Positions 16,934 through 25,654 of a DNA stretch of 64,000 bases are shown here, in pieces; the first letter of the stretch is position 1; each line of letters begins with the position of its first letter. This DNA comes from Parvibaculum sp. (GTDB lineage Bacteria; Pseudomonadota; Alphaproteobacteria; Parvibaculales; Parvibaculaceae). The DNA is taken from contig JAHBYL010000004.1 of assembly GCA_019635955.1 (NCBI GenBank), forward strand, positions 38,418 to 102,417, read 5' to 3'. Made by a program: the position numbers and the translations under genes. Below the pieces are notes generated by a model. The model saw nothing but the letters and a program-made list of their open reading frames with translations. It was not told the DNA's origin and searched no databases.

Positions 16934-17827
16934 TCAGACAGCTGGATGCGGCTTGCCCGCGGGCGAGTGCCGCGTGCCGCGGAAGCGCCGTTCGCCCGCA
17001 AAGTCGCTACGCGCGAAAGGGCGGCGGCTCGGCTCTCCATCAAGGAAGTCGCGGATCAGCGGGATGACTTCCTTGGCTCGGGAAACCAGGAAAAGATGCC
17101 CGCCCGGAACGATTTCGAGCCTCGCGCCCGGAATGAGCGAGGCGAGGAACCGCCCGTTCACCTGCGGCACGATCTGATCGTTCTCGCCCGCCAGCACGAG
17201 CGTGTCCGGCTTCAGGAACGGCAGGAAAGGGACGCTCGTCCAGCCCATGCCGGCGAGAAGCTGATAGAAATAGCCCCGCACGCTCGGCGCGCGCAGACGC
17301 TTCGCATGTCCCTCGGCGCCGTCCTGCTCGTCGCCATAGAGCATTTCGAAATGCTGCATCATGTAGTCGGGATTCATATAGCGGCGCGGATGAGCGAGCT
17401 TCGCCAGCGCCGCCGGCTTTCCCGGCACCATGAAGAAGCCGGCCGAGGTGGCGGCGAGAACGAGCCGGTGCACGCGATTGCCGAACTGGAAGGCGAATTG
17501 CTGTGCCATGGCGCCGCCCCAAGAGACGCCCATGACATCGACTTCGCCATAGCCGAGTTCATCGAGAATGCCGGCGGCCATGCGTGCGAATTGCCAGGGC
17601 CGGTAGGGAAAGGCGGCAGCAGGCGATCCGCCGACGCCCGGCGCATCGAAAGCGATCACATCCCGGTCCGGAAAAGCTTCGGCAAGCGGTGCGATCAACT
17701 CGATATTCGCACCGATGCCATTGAAGAAAAGAAGCGCGCGGTGCGGCCCCTTGCCTTCCCATACCGCCGTGCGGAGGAGATTCGAGCCCACCCTTATATC
17801 GCGGTAGCGCGGGATGCGGTCACTCAT
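16934..17827 (-). CDS. phaZ: Intracellular poly(3-hydroxyalkanoate) depolymerase
   Basis: About 297 residues of alpha/beta hydrolase, strikingly similar to medium-chain-length PHA depolymerases as I know them from Pseudomonas: LLFFNGIGANIELIAPL, VIAFDAPGVGGSPA, the nucleophile elbow GVSWGGAMAQQFAF with Ser102, LVLAATSAGFFMVPGKP, LVLAGENDQIVP and the closing GGHLFL with the catalytic His. I chose the ATG at 17827; an open extension to 17986 overlaps the end of the PHA synthase gene and shows no family signal. It follows the synthase by 35 bases, giving a synthesis/mobilisation pair for granule-stored polyester. Confidence 0.92.
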   Translation of the reverse strand: MSDRIPRYRDIRVGSNLLRTAVWEGKGPHRALLFFNGIGANIELIAPLAEAFPDRDVIAFDAPGVGGSPAAAFPYRPWQFARMAAGILDELGYGEVDVMGVSWGGAMAQQFAFQFGNRVHRLVLAATSAGFFMVPGKPAALAKLAHPRRYMNPDYMMQHFEMLYGDEQDGAEGHAKRLRAPSVRGYFYQLLAGMGWTSVPFLPFLKPDTLVLAGENDQIVPQVNGRFLASLIPGARLEIVPGGHLFLVSRAKEVIPLIRDFLDGEPSRRPFARSDFAGERRFRGTRHSPAGKPHPAV

Positions 17828-17862
17828 TCGGGGTCCGGCCTTTCGACTCACTCGAGGAACAT

Positions 17863-19557
17863 TCAGCCTAATACATAGGTGCCCGGAGCGGGATCCATAG
17901 GCTGATATTTTCTCGATCCGAGCTTTTTCGGGGCCGGCACCTGCTCGCCCGATCGCTCCCCGAGCCAAACACCCCAGCGTTCCCACCAGGAACCCTGGAC
18001 TTCAGACGCGCCAGCCGCCCATTCATCCGCCGTGGCGGGAAGTTTATCGTTAACGAAATACTTCGCCTTAGGGTTCCCGGGAGGGTTCAGGATCGCTTGG
18101 ATGTGACCGCTGTTCGACAGGACGAACTCGCGCTTCCCGCTGAGCATTTGCGTGGTGCGGTAACAGGCTTTCCACGGCGTGATGTGGTCCGTCACACCGC
18201 CGACGATGAATGCGTCGATATCGACCTTGCCGAGATCGATCGGTTCGCCGAGGATCATCTCCTTGCCGGGATTGGCGAAGGGCTGCGTCTCGTAGAGCGA
18301 GAGATAGTCCGAGTGAAGCGCCGCCGTGAGATTGGTGGAGTCGTTATTCCAGAAAAGAACATCGAAGGCGGGCGGCTTCTGGCCGTGAAGATAATTGTTC
18401 ACGACATAGTTCCAGATGAGATCGTTCGGCCGCAGCCATGCGAAGACCCGGGAGAGATCGGAGCCCGCCAGAACGCCCTTCTTCGCCGATCGTTTTCGCG
18501 CCATCTCGATGCCGCGTTTCGTGACCAGCACACCGACGTCGCTGTCTTCCATGCGGGGATCAAGAACGCACACCCAGAAGGTGACGGAATTGATGCGCTT
18601 GTCCTTCTTTGCCGCGAGATAGCTCAGAAGCGTCGCTGTGGTGATGCCGCCAGAGCAGCCGCCGGAGATATTCACTTTTTCCGAGCCGGTGATCGAGTTG
18701 ACCACGCCAATAACATCGACAAGGGCCGAGACGTAGTCCGCAAGCCCCCAATCGCGGTGCTCCGGGCCGGGATTGCGCCAGCTCACGACGAAGACCTGGA
18801 AGCCTTGATCGACGAGATAGCGCGACATGCTCTTCTCCGGCGTGAGATCGAGCACGTAGTATTTGTTGATCTGGGGCGGCACGAAGAGAAGCGGCATGGC
18901 GCGGACGTTGCCGGTCTTCGGCGTATATTGCAGCAGCTCAAGCATTTCCGTTCGATAGACGACGGCGCCTTCCGTCGTGGCGATGTTCTCGCCCACCTTG
19001 AAAGGCGACTTGTCTACTTGCGAGGGCATGCCGTGATTGTGGCGGAGATCGTCCAGCGCATGGCGCAGGCCCTGTACCAGCGAGAGTCCGCCCGTATCGA
19101 CCGCAAGCTTCACGGCAGAAGGATTGCCGACAAGGCTGTTCGTCGGCGCGACCGCGTCGATCATGATGTCGGCGACGAGCATAGCGCGGCCATGTTCGAT
19201 CGGATCGAGATCGAGCGACTTGATGAAGCCATGCATCTCGCTTCGGAAGGCGAGCCAGCCCTGCATCATCCGGCTATAGACGGGATTGAGCTGCCAGGCG
19301 CGGTCTACGAAGCGGCGATCTTTGGGCTCCGGCGCGAACTTGCTCTCGCCGCCGATAATGTCCACGACGTTGCGGCCGAACGAGCCGATATGCTGCATGA
19401 AAGTGAAAGGGTGGCGCGCCGCACCACCGACAATTGCCCCGATCGCGGCGAAAACATCTTCCCGGCTGATGCCGACAATGGGGCTCAGCACATTCGGCGT
19501 TTCCGCCGCTTCCTCGCCAATGCCCGCTCCAAAATCGTCCTTTTGCCGCCTCGCCAT
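17863..19557 (-). CDS. phaC: PHA synthase (class II-like polyhydroxyalkanoate polymerase)
   Basis: About 564 residues. The synthase lipase-like box is ISGGCSGG with nucleophile Cys301; the other triad members are Asp457 in GGVTDHITPW and His485 in SNSGHIQAI. NKYYVLDLTPEKSMSRYLVDQGFQVFVVSWRNP is characteristic of the family. The enzyme polymerises 3-hydroxyacyl-CoA into polyester granules. A lone PhaC without PhaE or PhaR next to it, paired with a Pseudomonas-like PhaZ, points to the medium-chain (class II) type; class I is the alternative. I chose the ATG at 19557 because GGGGAGGGCAGG precedes it; a frame open to 19623 adds 22 residues without such a site. Confidence 0.93.
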   Translation of the reverse strand: MARRQKDDFGAGIGEEAAETPNVLSPIVGISREDVFAAIGAIVGGAARHPFTFMQHIGSFGRNVVDIIGGESKFAPEPKDRRFVDRAWQLNPVYSRMMQGWLAFRSEMHGFIKSLDLDPIEHGRAMLVADIMIDAVAPTNSLVGNPSAVKLAVDTGGLSLVQGLRHALDDLRHNHGMPSQVDKSPFKVGENIATTEGAVVYRTEMLELLQYTPKTGNVRAMPLLFVPPQINKYYVLDLTPEKSMSRYLVDQGFQVFVVSWRNPGPEHRDWGLADYVSALVDVIGVVNSITGSEKVNISGGCSGGITTATLLSYLAAKKDKRINSVTFWVCVLDPRMEDSDVGVLVTKRGIEMARKRSAKKGVLAGSDLSRVFAWLRPNDLIWNYVVNNYLHGQKPPAFDVLFWNNDSTNLTAALHSDYLSLYETQPFANPGKEMILGEPIDLGKVDIDAFIVGGVTDHITPWKACYRTTQMLSGKREFVLSNSGHIQAILNPPGNPKAKYFVNDKLPATADEWAAGASEVQGSWWERWGVWLGERSGEQVPAPKKLGSRKYQPMDPAPGTYVLG

Positions 19558-19682
19558 CCTGCCCTCCCCGGCATTTGTCCTTGCGCCCTGTCCTCCCCCC
19601 AAGGGGACAGGCCGGTAAGACATGATGCGCCGGGTCGCCGCCGCTCACAAGAGGCAGGGCAAAGGATTGATTTCCGGAGTCG

Positions 19683-20108
19683 TCAAAGGGACAGGAACGT
19701 CTTTGCGCCGATATTCATCTGGCCCTCAAGGCCTGCGTCCCGGTGCACCTCAATGGCGTGGTATTCCGCCGAATTGACCATGTCGAGCAGAGCCGCACGA
19801 GAGGGATATTCGACCAGCGCGACCTGATCCCAGAGTTCCTCGCATTCGCCGATCATCAGTCCATCCACCGCGCCGACATAGAGCATCCGTCCTCCCATCC
19901 GCTCGATGATGCCCTTCACCGCGATGCCATAGCGCGTATAGGCCTCGAAGCCACTGATATTGGCGTCTTGGCCATCCGGGTAGGCCGCGCGCTCGCGGAA
20001 TTTCAGCAGATTGACCATGACGACAGGGCCGTCCTTCGCGGTGCCGGCACGCGCGAAAAATTCTTCCATCTGCCCGTCATTCGGCCGCATCGTGTTTTCA
20101 TAATGCAT
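19683..20108 (-). CDS. DUF1330 family protein
   Basis: A 141-residue small protein with a dimeric alpha/beta barrel look: VVMVNLLKFRERAAYPDG, then FEAYTRYGIAVKGIIERMGGRMLYVG, then the strand-helix stretch DQVALVEYPSRAALLDMVNSAEY. This is the usual DUF1330 order. No catalytic role is established for the family; some relatives are monooxygenase- or EthD-like folds. GGAGAGCTCG precedes the start. Its promoter region carries a TATAAT box and a palindrome (see 20156-20179). It is divergent from the DUF2855 gene and may belong to the same regulated unit. Confidence 0.82.
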   Translation of the reverse strand: MHYENTMRPNDGQMEEFFARAGTAKDGPVVMVNLLKFRERAAYPDGQDANISGFEAYTRYGIAVKGIIERMGGRMLYVGAVDGLMIGECEELWDQVALVEYPSRAALLDMVNSAEYHAIEVHRDAGLEGQMNIGAKTFLSL

Positions 20109-20155
20109 CGAGCTCTCCAGTCCCCTTCAAAGCGATTGACGCCACAAGGGCTGCC

Positions 20156-20179
20156 ATTATATTGACACTCATTGTGTCA
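20156..20179 (-). promoter_or_regulatory. Promoter -10 box and palindromic candidate operator upstream of the DUF1330 gene
   Basis: On the minus strand a perfect TATAAT (20156-20161) lies 48 bases upstream of the DUF1330 start codon. Directly upstream is the palindrome TGACAC-N5-GTGTCA (20163-20179), which fills the space between -10 and -35 where a repressor would block polymerase. I see no strong -35 box, which suits an activated or weak promoter. The palindrome could equally act on the divergent DUF2855-GST genes. Confidence 0.55.
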
Positions 20180-20333
20180 GTTTATCTGCGTTTCCTCCGC
20201 ACCCGTCAAGCGGCGGGTAAGGTGTTCAGAATTCGACTGCCGGGTGAACGGCTATTTCACAAAAAGGCCGGGGCTTCCGTGACAGAATGGGCCCAAGCTG
20301 CATTGGACAAATGACCCAGGAGGAGAAGCAGCC

Positions 20334-21407
20334 ATGAGCACGCAGATTCGGGAACTGATCGTCAACCGGCAGGATTTTTCGAAGTCGCAGTGGGTCGACC
20401 GGTCCGCAGAGATCGAGAATGGGCAAATCCTCGTCGAGATCGAGAAATTCGCTCTTACCGCCAACAACATTACCTACGCCGTTGCCGGCGACATGCTGAA
20501 CTACTGGGCCTTCTTTCCGGCTCAAGCCGGCTGGGGAATGATTCCGGTCTGGGGATTTGCAAGGGTCGTCAAATCGAAATCCCCGGCGATCCCGGAAGGC
20601 GAGCGCCTGTTCGGCTATCTGCCAATGGCGAACTATCTGGTGATGCAGCCCGAGCGCATCACGCCCGGCAGCTTTCTCGACCTTTACAAGCATCGCCGCG
20701 AGCTTCACCCGGTTTACAACAACTATACGCGGGTGATCGGGGCGCGGGCGCATGAGGATGTCGAGCCGATCCTCCGGCCGCTCTTCACGACGTCCTTCCT
20801 CATCGACGATTGGCTGGCCGACAATGATTTCTTCGGAGCGAAGCAGGTGATTTCGATCAGCGCCTCGTCGAAGACGGGACTTGGCCTCGGATTCAGCCTG
20901 AGCCGCCGCCGACCCACAGGACCGGCTGCCATCGGTCTGACATCGAGGGGGAACAAGAGTTTTGTCGAAAGCACCGGCTTCTTCGAGAAGACCGTCACCT
21001 ATGACAACGTGGCGAGTCTCGATGCATTGATCCCGACTGCAGTGGTCGATTTCGCCGGTAATGGTGAGGTGCTCTCGGCCGTGCATCACCATTTCCGCGA
21101 CAATCTTGTGGAGAGCACAACGGTTGGCCTGTCGCACAAGGATGCGCCGCGCGTTTCCGGCAATCTGCCCGGCGCGAAACCGCATCTCTTTTTCGCGCCC
21201 GATCAGATGAAGAAGCGCAACGAGGAATGGGGCCACGAGGCCTATGAGCGAAAGGTGGGTGAGAGCTGGGATGCTTTCGCCACCGCGGCCGGAAAATGGA
21301 TGAAGCTCGAGCGCGGCCATGGCGAGGCGGCGATTTCCAAGGTTTATGAAGACATGCTGGCGGGCCGCATCAACCCGGCGGAAGGCCATTTGCTGTCGAT
21401 CAGATAG
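20334..21407 (+). CDS. DUF2855 family protein
   Basis: A 357-residue protein matching the DUF2855 family over its length: ELIVNRQDFSKSQWVDRS, LVEIEKFALTANNITYAVAGDMLNYWAFFPA, WGFARVV, LFGYLPMANYLVM, and later KQVISISASSKTGLGLGF, which looks like a Rossmann turn. The overall pattern (an early GroES-like region, then a nucleotide-binding turn) suggests a distant relative of MDR reductases; that is my inference, and no activity is established. GGAGGAGAAGC precedes the ATG. The gene is followed after 23 bases by a GST-domain gene, and the two are probably co-transcribed. Confidence 0.85.
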   Translation: MSTQIRELIVNRQDFSKSQWVDRSAEIENGQILVEIEKFALTANNITYAVAGDMLNYWAFFPAQAGWGMIPVWGFARVVKSKSPAIPEGERLFGYLPMANYLVMQPERITPGSFLDLYKHRRELHPVYNNYTRVIGARAHEDVEPILRPLFTTSFLIDDWLADNDFFGAKQVISISASSKTGLGLGFSLSRRRPTGPAAIGLTSRGNKSFVESTGFFEKTVTYDNVASLDALIPTAVVDFAGNGEVLSAVHHHFRDNLVESTTVGLSHKDAPRVSGNLPGAKPHLFFAPDQMKKRNEEWGHEAYERKVGESWDAFATAAGKWMKLERGHGEAAISKVYEDMLAGRINPAEGHLLSIR

Positions 21408-21430
21408 AGATTCGAGAGGGGAGGACTTCG

Positions 21431-22459
21431 ATGACGATTGAAACGCCGTTGCTGCTGAGCGGTGCGCCTGGCTCGCCCTATACGCGCAAGATGCTGGCAG
21501 TGTTGCGCTACAGGCATATTCCCTATCGTTTCTTCCTCTCGGGCCACGACACGCCGGAAAAGCTCCCGACGCCGAAGGTTCAGCTTCTGCCGACCTTCTA
21601 CCTTCGGGAAAGGGGTGGCGACTATCAGGCGGCCGTCGACTCCTCGCCGCTCATCCGCCGTTTCGAAAGAGAATTCAACGGTCGGAGCGTCCTTCCCTCC
21701 GATCCCGTCATCGATTTCATCGACTACCTCATCGAAGATTATGCCGATGAATGGCTGACAAAGGCCATGTTCCACTATCGCTGGCACTACCAGCCGGACA
21801 TCGAGCGGGCAGCGGCCATCCTGCCGCGCTGGCGGGCAGTGACGGCGCCCGAAGACGATCACCTCAAGATGGGCAAGATATTCGCCGACCGTCAGATTTC
21901 GCGCCTCTATGTCGTCGGCTCGAACGACACGACCGCGCCGGTGATCGAGGCGAGCTACAAGCGGTTCCTCGATTGCATGAAGGCAATACTGGAGAAGCAG
22001 CCTTTCGTGATGGGCAAACGGCCCGGCAGCGGCGATTTCGGCATTTTCGGACAGCTCACCCAGCTCACTCATTTCGACCCCACGCCGATGGCGCTGACGC
22101 TTGACCATGCGCCCCGCGTTTTTGCCTGGGTGGACATCATGGAAGACCTGTCGGGACTGGAACCGAAAGATAGCGACTGGATTTCGCGCGATGCAGTCGC
22201 CGCCAATCTCCGTGGGTTGCTTACGGAAATCGGCCGCGTCTATGCGCCGGCGCTGATCGCCAACGCCAAGGCGCTGACGGCAGGCGCGGAGAAGGTCGAA
22301 ACGGAAATTGACGGCAGGCCGTGGGTGCAGCAGCCCTTCCCCTATCAGGGTAAATGCCTGCAGTGGCTGCGGGAGAAGCGCGAGGCGCTTTCGACGGCGG
22401 ACAAGGCGGAAGTGGACAAATTGCTCGCGGGTACCGGCTGCGAAGTCCTTTTCGCCTGA
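21431..22459 (+). CDS. Glutathione S-transferase domain protein
   Basis: A 342-residue protein. The N-terminal ~80 residues have a thioredoxin-like GST fold: LLLSGAPGSPYTRKMLAVLRYRHIPYRFF, then VQLLPTFYLRERGGDYQAAVDSSPLIRRFE, where the Asp-Ser pair is the usual glutathione-binding site. A long helical C-terminal half includes GDFGIFGQLTQL, the GST helix that follows the interdomain linker. It is longer than typical GSTs (~210-230) because of extra helices. GGGGAGGACTTCG precedes the start. It lies just after a DUF2855 gene and is convergent with a TetR gene 5 bases away. Confidence 0.83.
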   Translation: MTIETPLLLSGAPGSPYTRKMLAVLRYRHIPYRFFLSGHDTPEKLPTPKVQLLPTFYLRERGGDYQAAVDSSPLIRRFEREFNGRSVLPSDPVIDFIDYLIEDYADEWLTKAMFHYRWHYQPDIERAAAILPRWRAVTAPEDDHLKMGKIFADRQISRLYVVGSNDTTAPVIEASYKRFLDCMKAILEKQPFVMGKRPGSGDFGIFGQLTQLTHFDPTPMALTLDHAPRVFAWVDIMEDLSGLEPKDSDWISRDAVAANLRGLLTEIGRVYAPALIANAKALTAGAEKVETEIDGRPWVQQPFPYQGKCLQWLREKREALSTADKAEVDKLLAGTGCEVLFA

Positions 22460-22463
22460 TGCC

Positions 22464-23063
22464 TCAGTGCTTGTTGCGCGGCGGCGCGACAAGCGCGAGG
22501 CCCATCGCCTCGATGACTCGTTTCGCCTGCGGTACCGACAAGCCCTGATCGACGCGCAGGCGGCGCCACATGTCGAAGCTCAACAAGGCATCCAGAGCGT
22601 CGACCAGCGTCTTTTCCTTGCGGAGGTCGGCCGGCAGGGCGTTGCGCAGAAGCTCGCGAAGGCCCGCATTCATCCTTTCCCTGTCCTCGACGAGATAGGC
22701 CGAACGATGCGCATTTGCATCGGCAGCAATGCGGAATGGCGTGATGCGCTCGAAAAGGCGTGACCGCCGCTCAAGCATCTGCTGAAACTTTTCCTCGACG
22801 GTGCCTTTCGGCTCCGCCATGTCGAGAAAGGGCTCGGCCTCCATCATGGCGAGCGCACCGATTTCGCGGTAAAGGCTTTCCATATCGTCGAAATGGCGAA
22901 AGACGGTGCGCAGGCCGACATTGGCCCGGGTCGCCACTTCCTCGGCACGCGGGGCCACATTCCCCTCGCGTATCAGGTCCCGCATCGCCTCGACGATGCG
23001 AAGCCGGCTTGCCGCGCTGCGGAGGCGCCGTCCGTCCTGCTTCTTGATGGAGCTGTCTGTCAT
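22464..23063 (-). CDS. TetR family transcriptional regulator
   Basis: About 199 residues. The N-terminal helix-turn-helix is clear: RLRIVEAMRDLIREGNVAPRAEEVATRANVGLRTVFRHFDDMESLYREIG; the rest is a helical ligand-binding domain without a recognisable ligand class. I placed the start at 23063; alternative starts at 23093-23117 would add up to 18 residues and have no better ribosome-binding site. It lies about 90 bases downstream of the MBL gene on the same strand and converges on the GST gene. Its targets may include the DUF2855/DUF1330 promoters or the upstream minus-strand operon. Confidence 0.82.
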   Translation of the reverse strand: MTDSSIKKQDGRRLRSAASRLRIVEAMRDLIREGNVAPRAEEVATRANVGLRTVFRHFDDMESLYREIGALAMMEAEPFLDMAEPKGTVEEKFQQMLERRSRLFERITPFRIAADANAHRSAYLVEDRERMNAGLRELLRNALPADLRKEKTLVDALDALLSFDMWRRLRVDQGLSVPQAKRVIEAMGLALVAPPRNKH

Positions 23064-23154
23064 TAGGAGAGACTCATCGGAGGAGTGGTGGCGCATCATC
23101 CCAAACTGCGTGTTCAAATGCCACAGGCGAGTGACGCATCCTCACAGAATTCGG

Positions 23155-24756
23155 CTATTCGCGTTCGCCTTCGAGCGCGCGGCGTACGCGGCGAAGAATG
23201 ACGCGCCGTGCCTTGTCATCCGCCGCCTTCTCCAGCTCGGCGCCGATATCGAGCCAGAGCTCCGACAGGTCGTTGTGCCAGTCCGTCCGGCCCACAATTT
23301 CGGGCTGCAAACGCCGTGGCGCCGGGCGTTCACGCGTGGCGGGCGTCTCTGCGAGAAGATCCAGTTCGGAGTCGAGCGCGGGTGCGAGAATGCGGTCGCC
23401 ATCGAGGCCGAGCGCGGAAAGCCGGTCGTGAAGCCCGGCGATGCCCTCATCCTCGCCATGGACGAGTATGATGCCGCGCTTCACCGGTCCGCGATCCGCC
23501 ACCCAGCGGGCGAGACCCGGGCCATCGGCATGGCCCGAGAAAATGTCGAGCGTGCGGATGCGGGCGCGAACCTTCACCTCCTCACCCTGGATGCGCACGG
23601 CTTCAGCCCCATTCTGCAATATGCGGCCGAGTGTGCCCTCCGCCTGGTAGCCAACCATCAGGACTGTCGTGTTTGCCCGCCATAGGCGGTTTTTCAGATG
23701 ATGGCGGATGCGCCCAGCATCGCACATGCCGCTTGCCGCGACGATGATATGGCTGCCATCCATGCGTTCGATCATCATACTCTCCTGCACGGACTCCGTC
23801 GTGCGCAGGAGAGGCGAACGCATGAGATGGCGGAAGACATCTCCGCCTTCCAATTCATCCGCATGATCCATGAAGATTTCCGTCGCGCGGATCGCCAGCG
23901 GGGAGTCGAGAAAGATCGGCACCTGCGGAATGCGCCGGTCATGCGCCAGAGCAAGCAGGTCGGACAGAAGTTCCTGTGTGCGTTCGACAGCGAATGAGGG
24001 AACGATGAGAACGCCATTGCCCTTCAGCGCCTCATTCGCTTCCCGAGCCACGAGGTCGCGCCGTTCCTCAAGCGACATCAGTCCGCGCTCGCGAGCGCCA
24101 TAGGTCGCTTCGCAGACGATGTAGTCGACGCCTTCCGGCGAATCCGGCGCTGGGTGAAAGCTCGTGACGCTCGGACCAATATCGCCGGAGAAGAGGAGCC
24201 GAAGCACGGGCTGTCTCTCGTCCCCGGTCTGCAATTCAACCTCGACCGAAGACGATCCGAGAATATGACCCGCATTCCAGAAGCGGGCGCGGATGCCCGG
24301 CGCCGGCTCGATCCATGAATCATAGGCGGCGGTGCTGAAGCTCTGCAGAGTAGCCTCGGCGTCCTCGAGGCCGTAAATCGGTGTGACTTCTGGACGGCCG
24401 CGGCGCGCATTGCGCCGGTTGAGCTGTTGCACTTCCGATTCCTGAATATGTGCGGAATCCGGCAACATGCAGGTCAAGAGGTCAAAGGTGCCATGCGTGG
24501 CATAGATCGGGCCCTTGAAGCCCGCCTTTACGAGCTTCGGCAGAAGTCCCGAATGGTCGATATGCGCATGGGTAAGAAGAACGAAATCGACCTTTTCCGG
24601 GTCGAAGGGGAAGTTTGCATAGTTCAGTGCCTTCAGCGTTTTCGGCCCCTGAAACATGCCGCAGTCAACGAGAAAGCGGGTATCACCGGCACGAAGCAGG
24701 AAACAGGAGCCGGTAACGGTGCGGGCGGCGCCATGAACGGTCAACGAAATCGGCAT
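23155..24756 (-). CDS. MBL-fold, beta-CASP RNA-specificity domain hydrolase (CPSF/YsxB-like)
   Basis: A 533-residue metallo-beta-lactamase/beta-CASP protein. The metal motif is VLLTHAHIDHSGLLPKL; earlier comes GAARTVTGSCFLL and DCGMFQG, later WNAGHILGSSSVEVE and FSGDIG. The beta-CASP region has IVPSFAVERTQELL and IFLDSPLA, and the RNA-specificity motif reads IIVAASGMCDAGRIRHHLK...VGYQAEGTLGR, ending IDVFSGHAD-like (LDIFSGHADGPGL). Relatives are RNases, but small-molecule hydrolases also occur. It is 7 bases downstream of the PRPP-synthetase-like gene and closes a tight operon, so it may act on the same nucleotide products. Confidence 0.92.
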   Translation of the reverse strand: MPISLTVHGAARTVTGSCFLLRAGDTRFLVDCGMFQGPKTLKALNYANFPFDPEKVDFVLLTHAHIDHSGLLPKLVKAGFKGPIYATHGTFDLLTCMLPDSAHIQESEVQQLNRRNARRGRPEVTPIYGLEDAEATLQSFSTAAYDSWIEPAPGIRARFWNAGHILGSSSVEVELQTGDERQPVLRLLFSGDIGPSVTSFHPAPDSPEGVDYIVCEATYGARERGLMSLEERRDLVAREANEALKGNGVLIVPSFAVERTQELLSDLLALAHDRRIPQVPIFLDSPLAIRATEIFMDHADELEGGDVFRHLMRSPLLRTTESVQESMMIERMDGSHIIVAASGMCDAGRIRHHLKNRLWRANTTVLMVGYQAEGTLGRILQNGAEAVRIQGEEVKVRARIRTLDIFSGHADGPGLARWVADRGPVKRGIILVHGEDEGIAGLHDRLSALGLDGDRILAPALDSELDLLAETPATRERPAPRRLQPEIVGRTDWHNDLSELWLDIGAELEKAADDKARRVILRRVRRALEGERE

Positions 24757-24763
24757 TGGATAT

Positions 24764-25654
24764 TCAACTCTTCAGTTCGCCGCTCAGCGCATCGGCAAGG
24801 ACCGGCACAAGGGAAATTGCATTGGTGGGATGCGGCACGGAATTCGTGGACCAGATGGAGGCCGCGCCCGCCTCGCGCAGGCGCTGCTCGATCTCCTCGC
24901 CGAAGAGGGCATGCGTGATGGCGAGGTGGATATCGCCCGCACCCGCCTCCTTCAATCGCGCGATGGCGGTCACCACCGTGCCGCCGCTCGATACGATATC
25001 GTCAAGCAAGAGGATGGTCCGGCCTGCAATATCGCAGTCGGGAAAATCGATCTCGACATTGCGGTCGCCACGGCGCGTCTTGCGGCCCGCAATCGCATCC
25101 GCGCCAAGCCTGTCGCCGACACGGCGCGCCCATTGGATGGATTCCTCGTCTGGCCCGGCAATGAGCGCCTGCGGGCCGATCCCCTGCTCTCTCGCGAAAT
25201 CGGCTATGGCACCTGTCGCCGTGAGATTCTGCGCCTCAATGGAGGGAAACACATCCTCGATGCGCGACACGCGGTGCAGATGAGCATCGACCGTGACAAT
25301 GCGATCGAACAGGGATGAGAGATATCGGGACATGGCCTGCTGGCTTACCGCCTCACCTTCATGGAAGGCCTTGTCCTGTCGCATGTAACAAAGATAAGGC
25401 GCGATCAGAACGAGGCGCGCCGCGCCGCCCCTCCGCAAGGCGTCGGCAACAAACATAAGCTCGACGAGCTTCTCGTTCGGCCGGTCAAGCGGGCAATAGA
25501 CGAATGTCGTTGCCGCAGCCTCCGGCGCCGCAACGCGAGATTCGCCGTCTGGAAATCGGTGAATCGAAATTTCATGGAATGGAACGCCGAGTGCACCGGC
25601 AAGCGCTTCCGCGTCACTTCTCCCATGCGAGAAGGAGAAAACTGCGGCGCTCAT
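24764..25654 (-). CDS. Ribose-phosphate pyrophosphokinase (PRPP synthetase) family protein, divergent form
   Basis: A 296-residue PRPP synthetase homologue, shorter than the usual 310-320. It has the N-terminal [57 protein letters not shown], and the PRPP loop [15 protein letters not shown]. The loop differs from the VDDMIDTAGT type of housekeeping Prs. The standard reaction is ribose 5-phosphate plus ATP to PRPP and AMP. The gene overlaps the upstream phosphorylase by 4 bases (ATGA type), so the enzymes are coupled. The context suggests it handles ribose phosphates released from nucleotides, perhaps as a second, non-housekeeping copy. Confidence 0.88.
   Translation of the reverse strand: MSAAVFSFSHGRSDAEALAGALGVPFHEISIHRFPDGESRVAAPEAAATTFVYCPLDRPNEKLVELMFVADALRRGGAARLVLIAPYLCYMRQDKAFHEGEAVSQQAMSRYLSSLFDRIVTVDAHLHRVSRIEDVFPSIEAQNLTATGAIADFAREQGIGPQALIAGPDEESIQWARRVGDRLGADAIAGRKTRRGDRNVEIDFPDCDIAGRTILLLDDIVSSGGTVVTAIARLKEAGAGDIHLAITHALFGEEIEQRLREAGAASIWSTNSVPHPTNAISLVPVLADALSGELKS

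Noticed and set aside
18097..19827. Plus-strand 576-codon open frame
   Set aside because: Antisense of the PHA synthase gene; no recognisable motifs.
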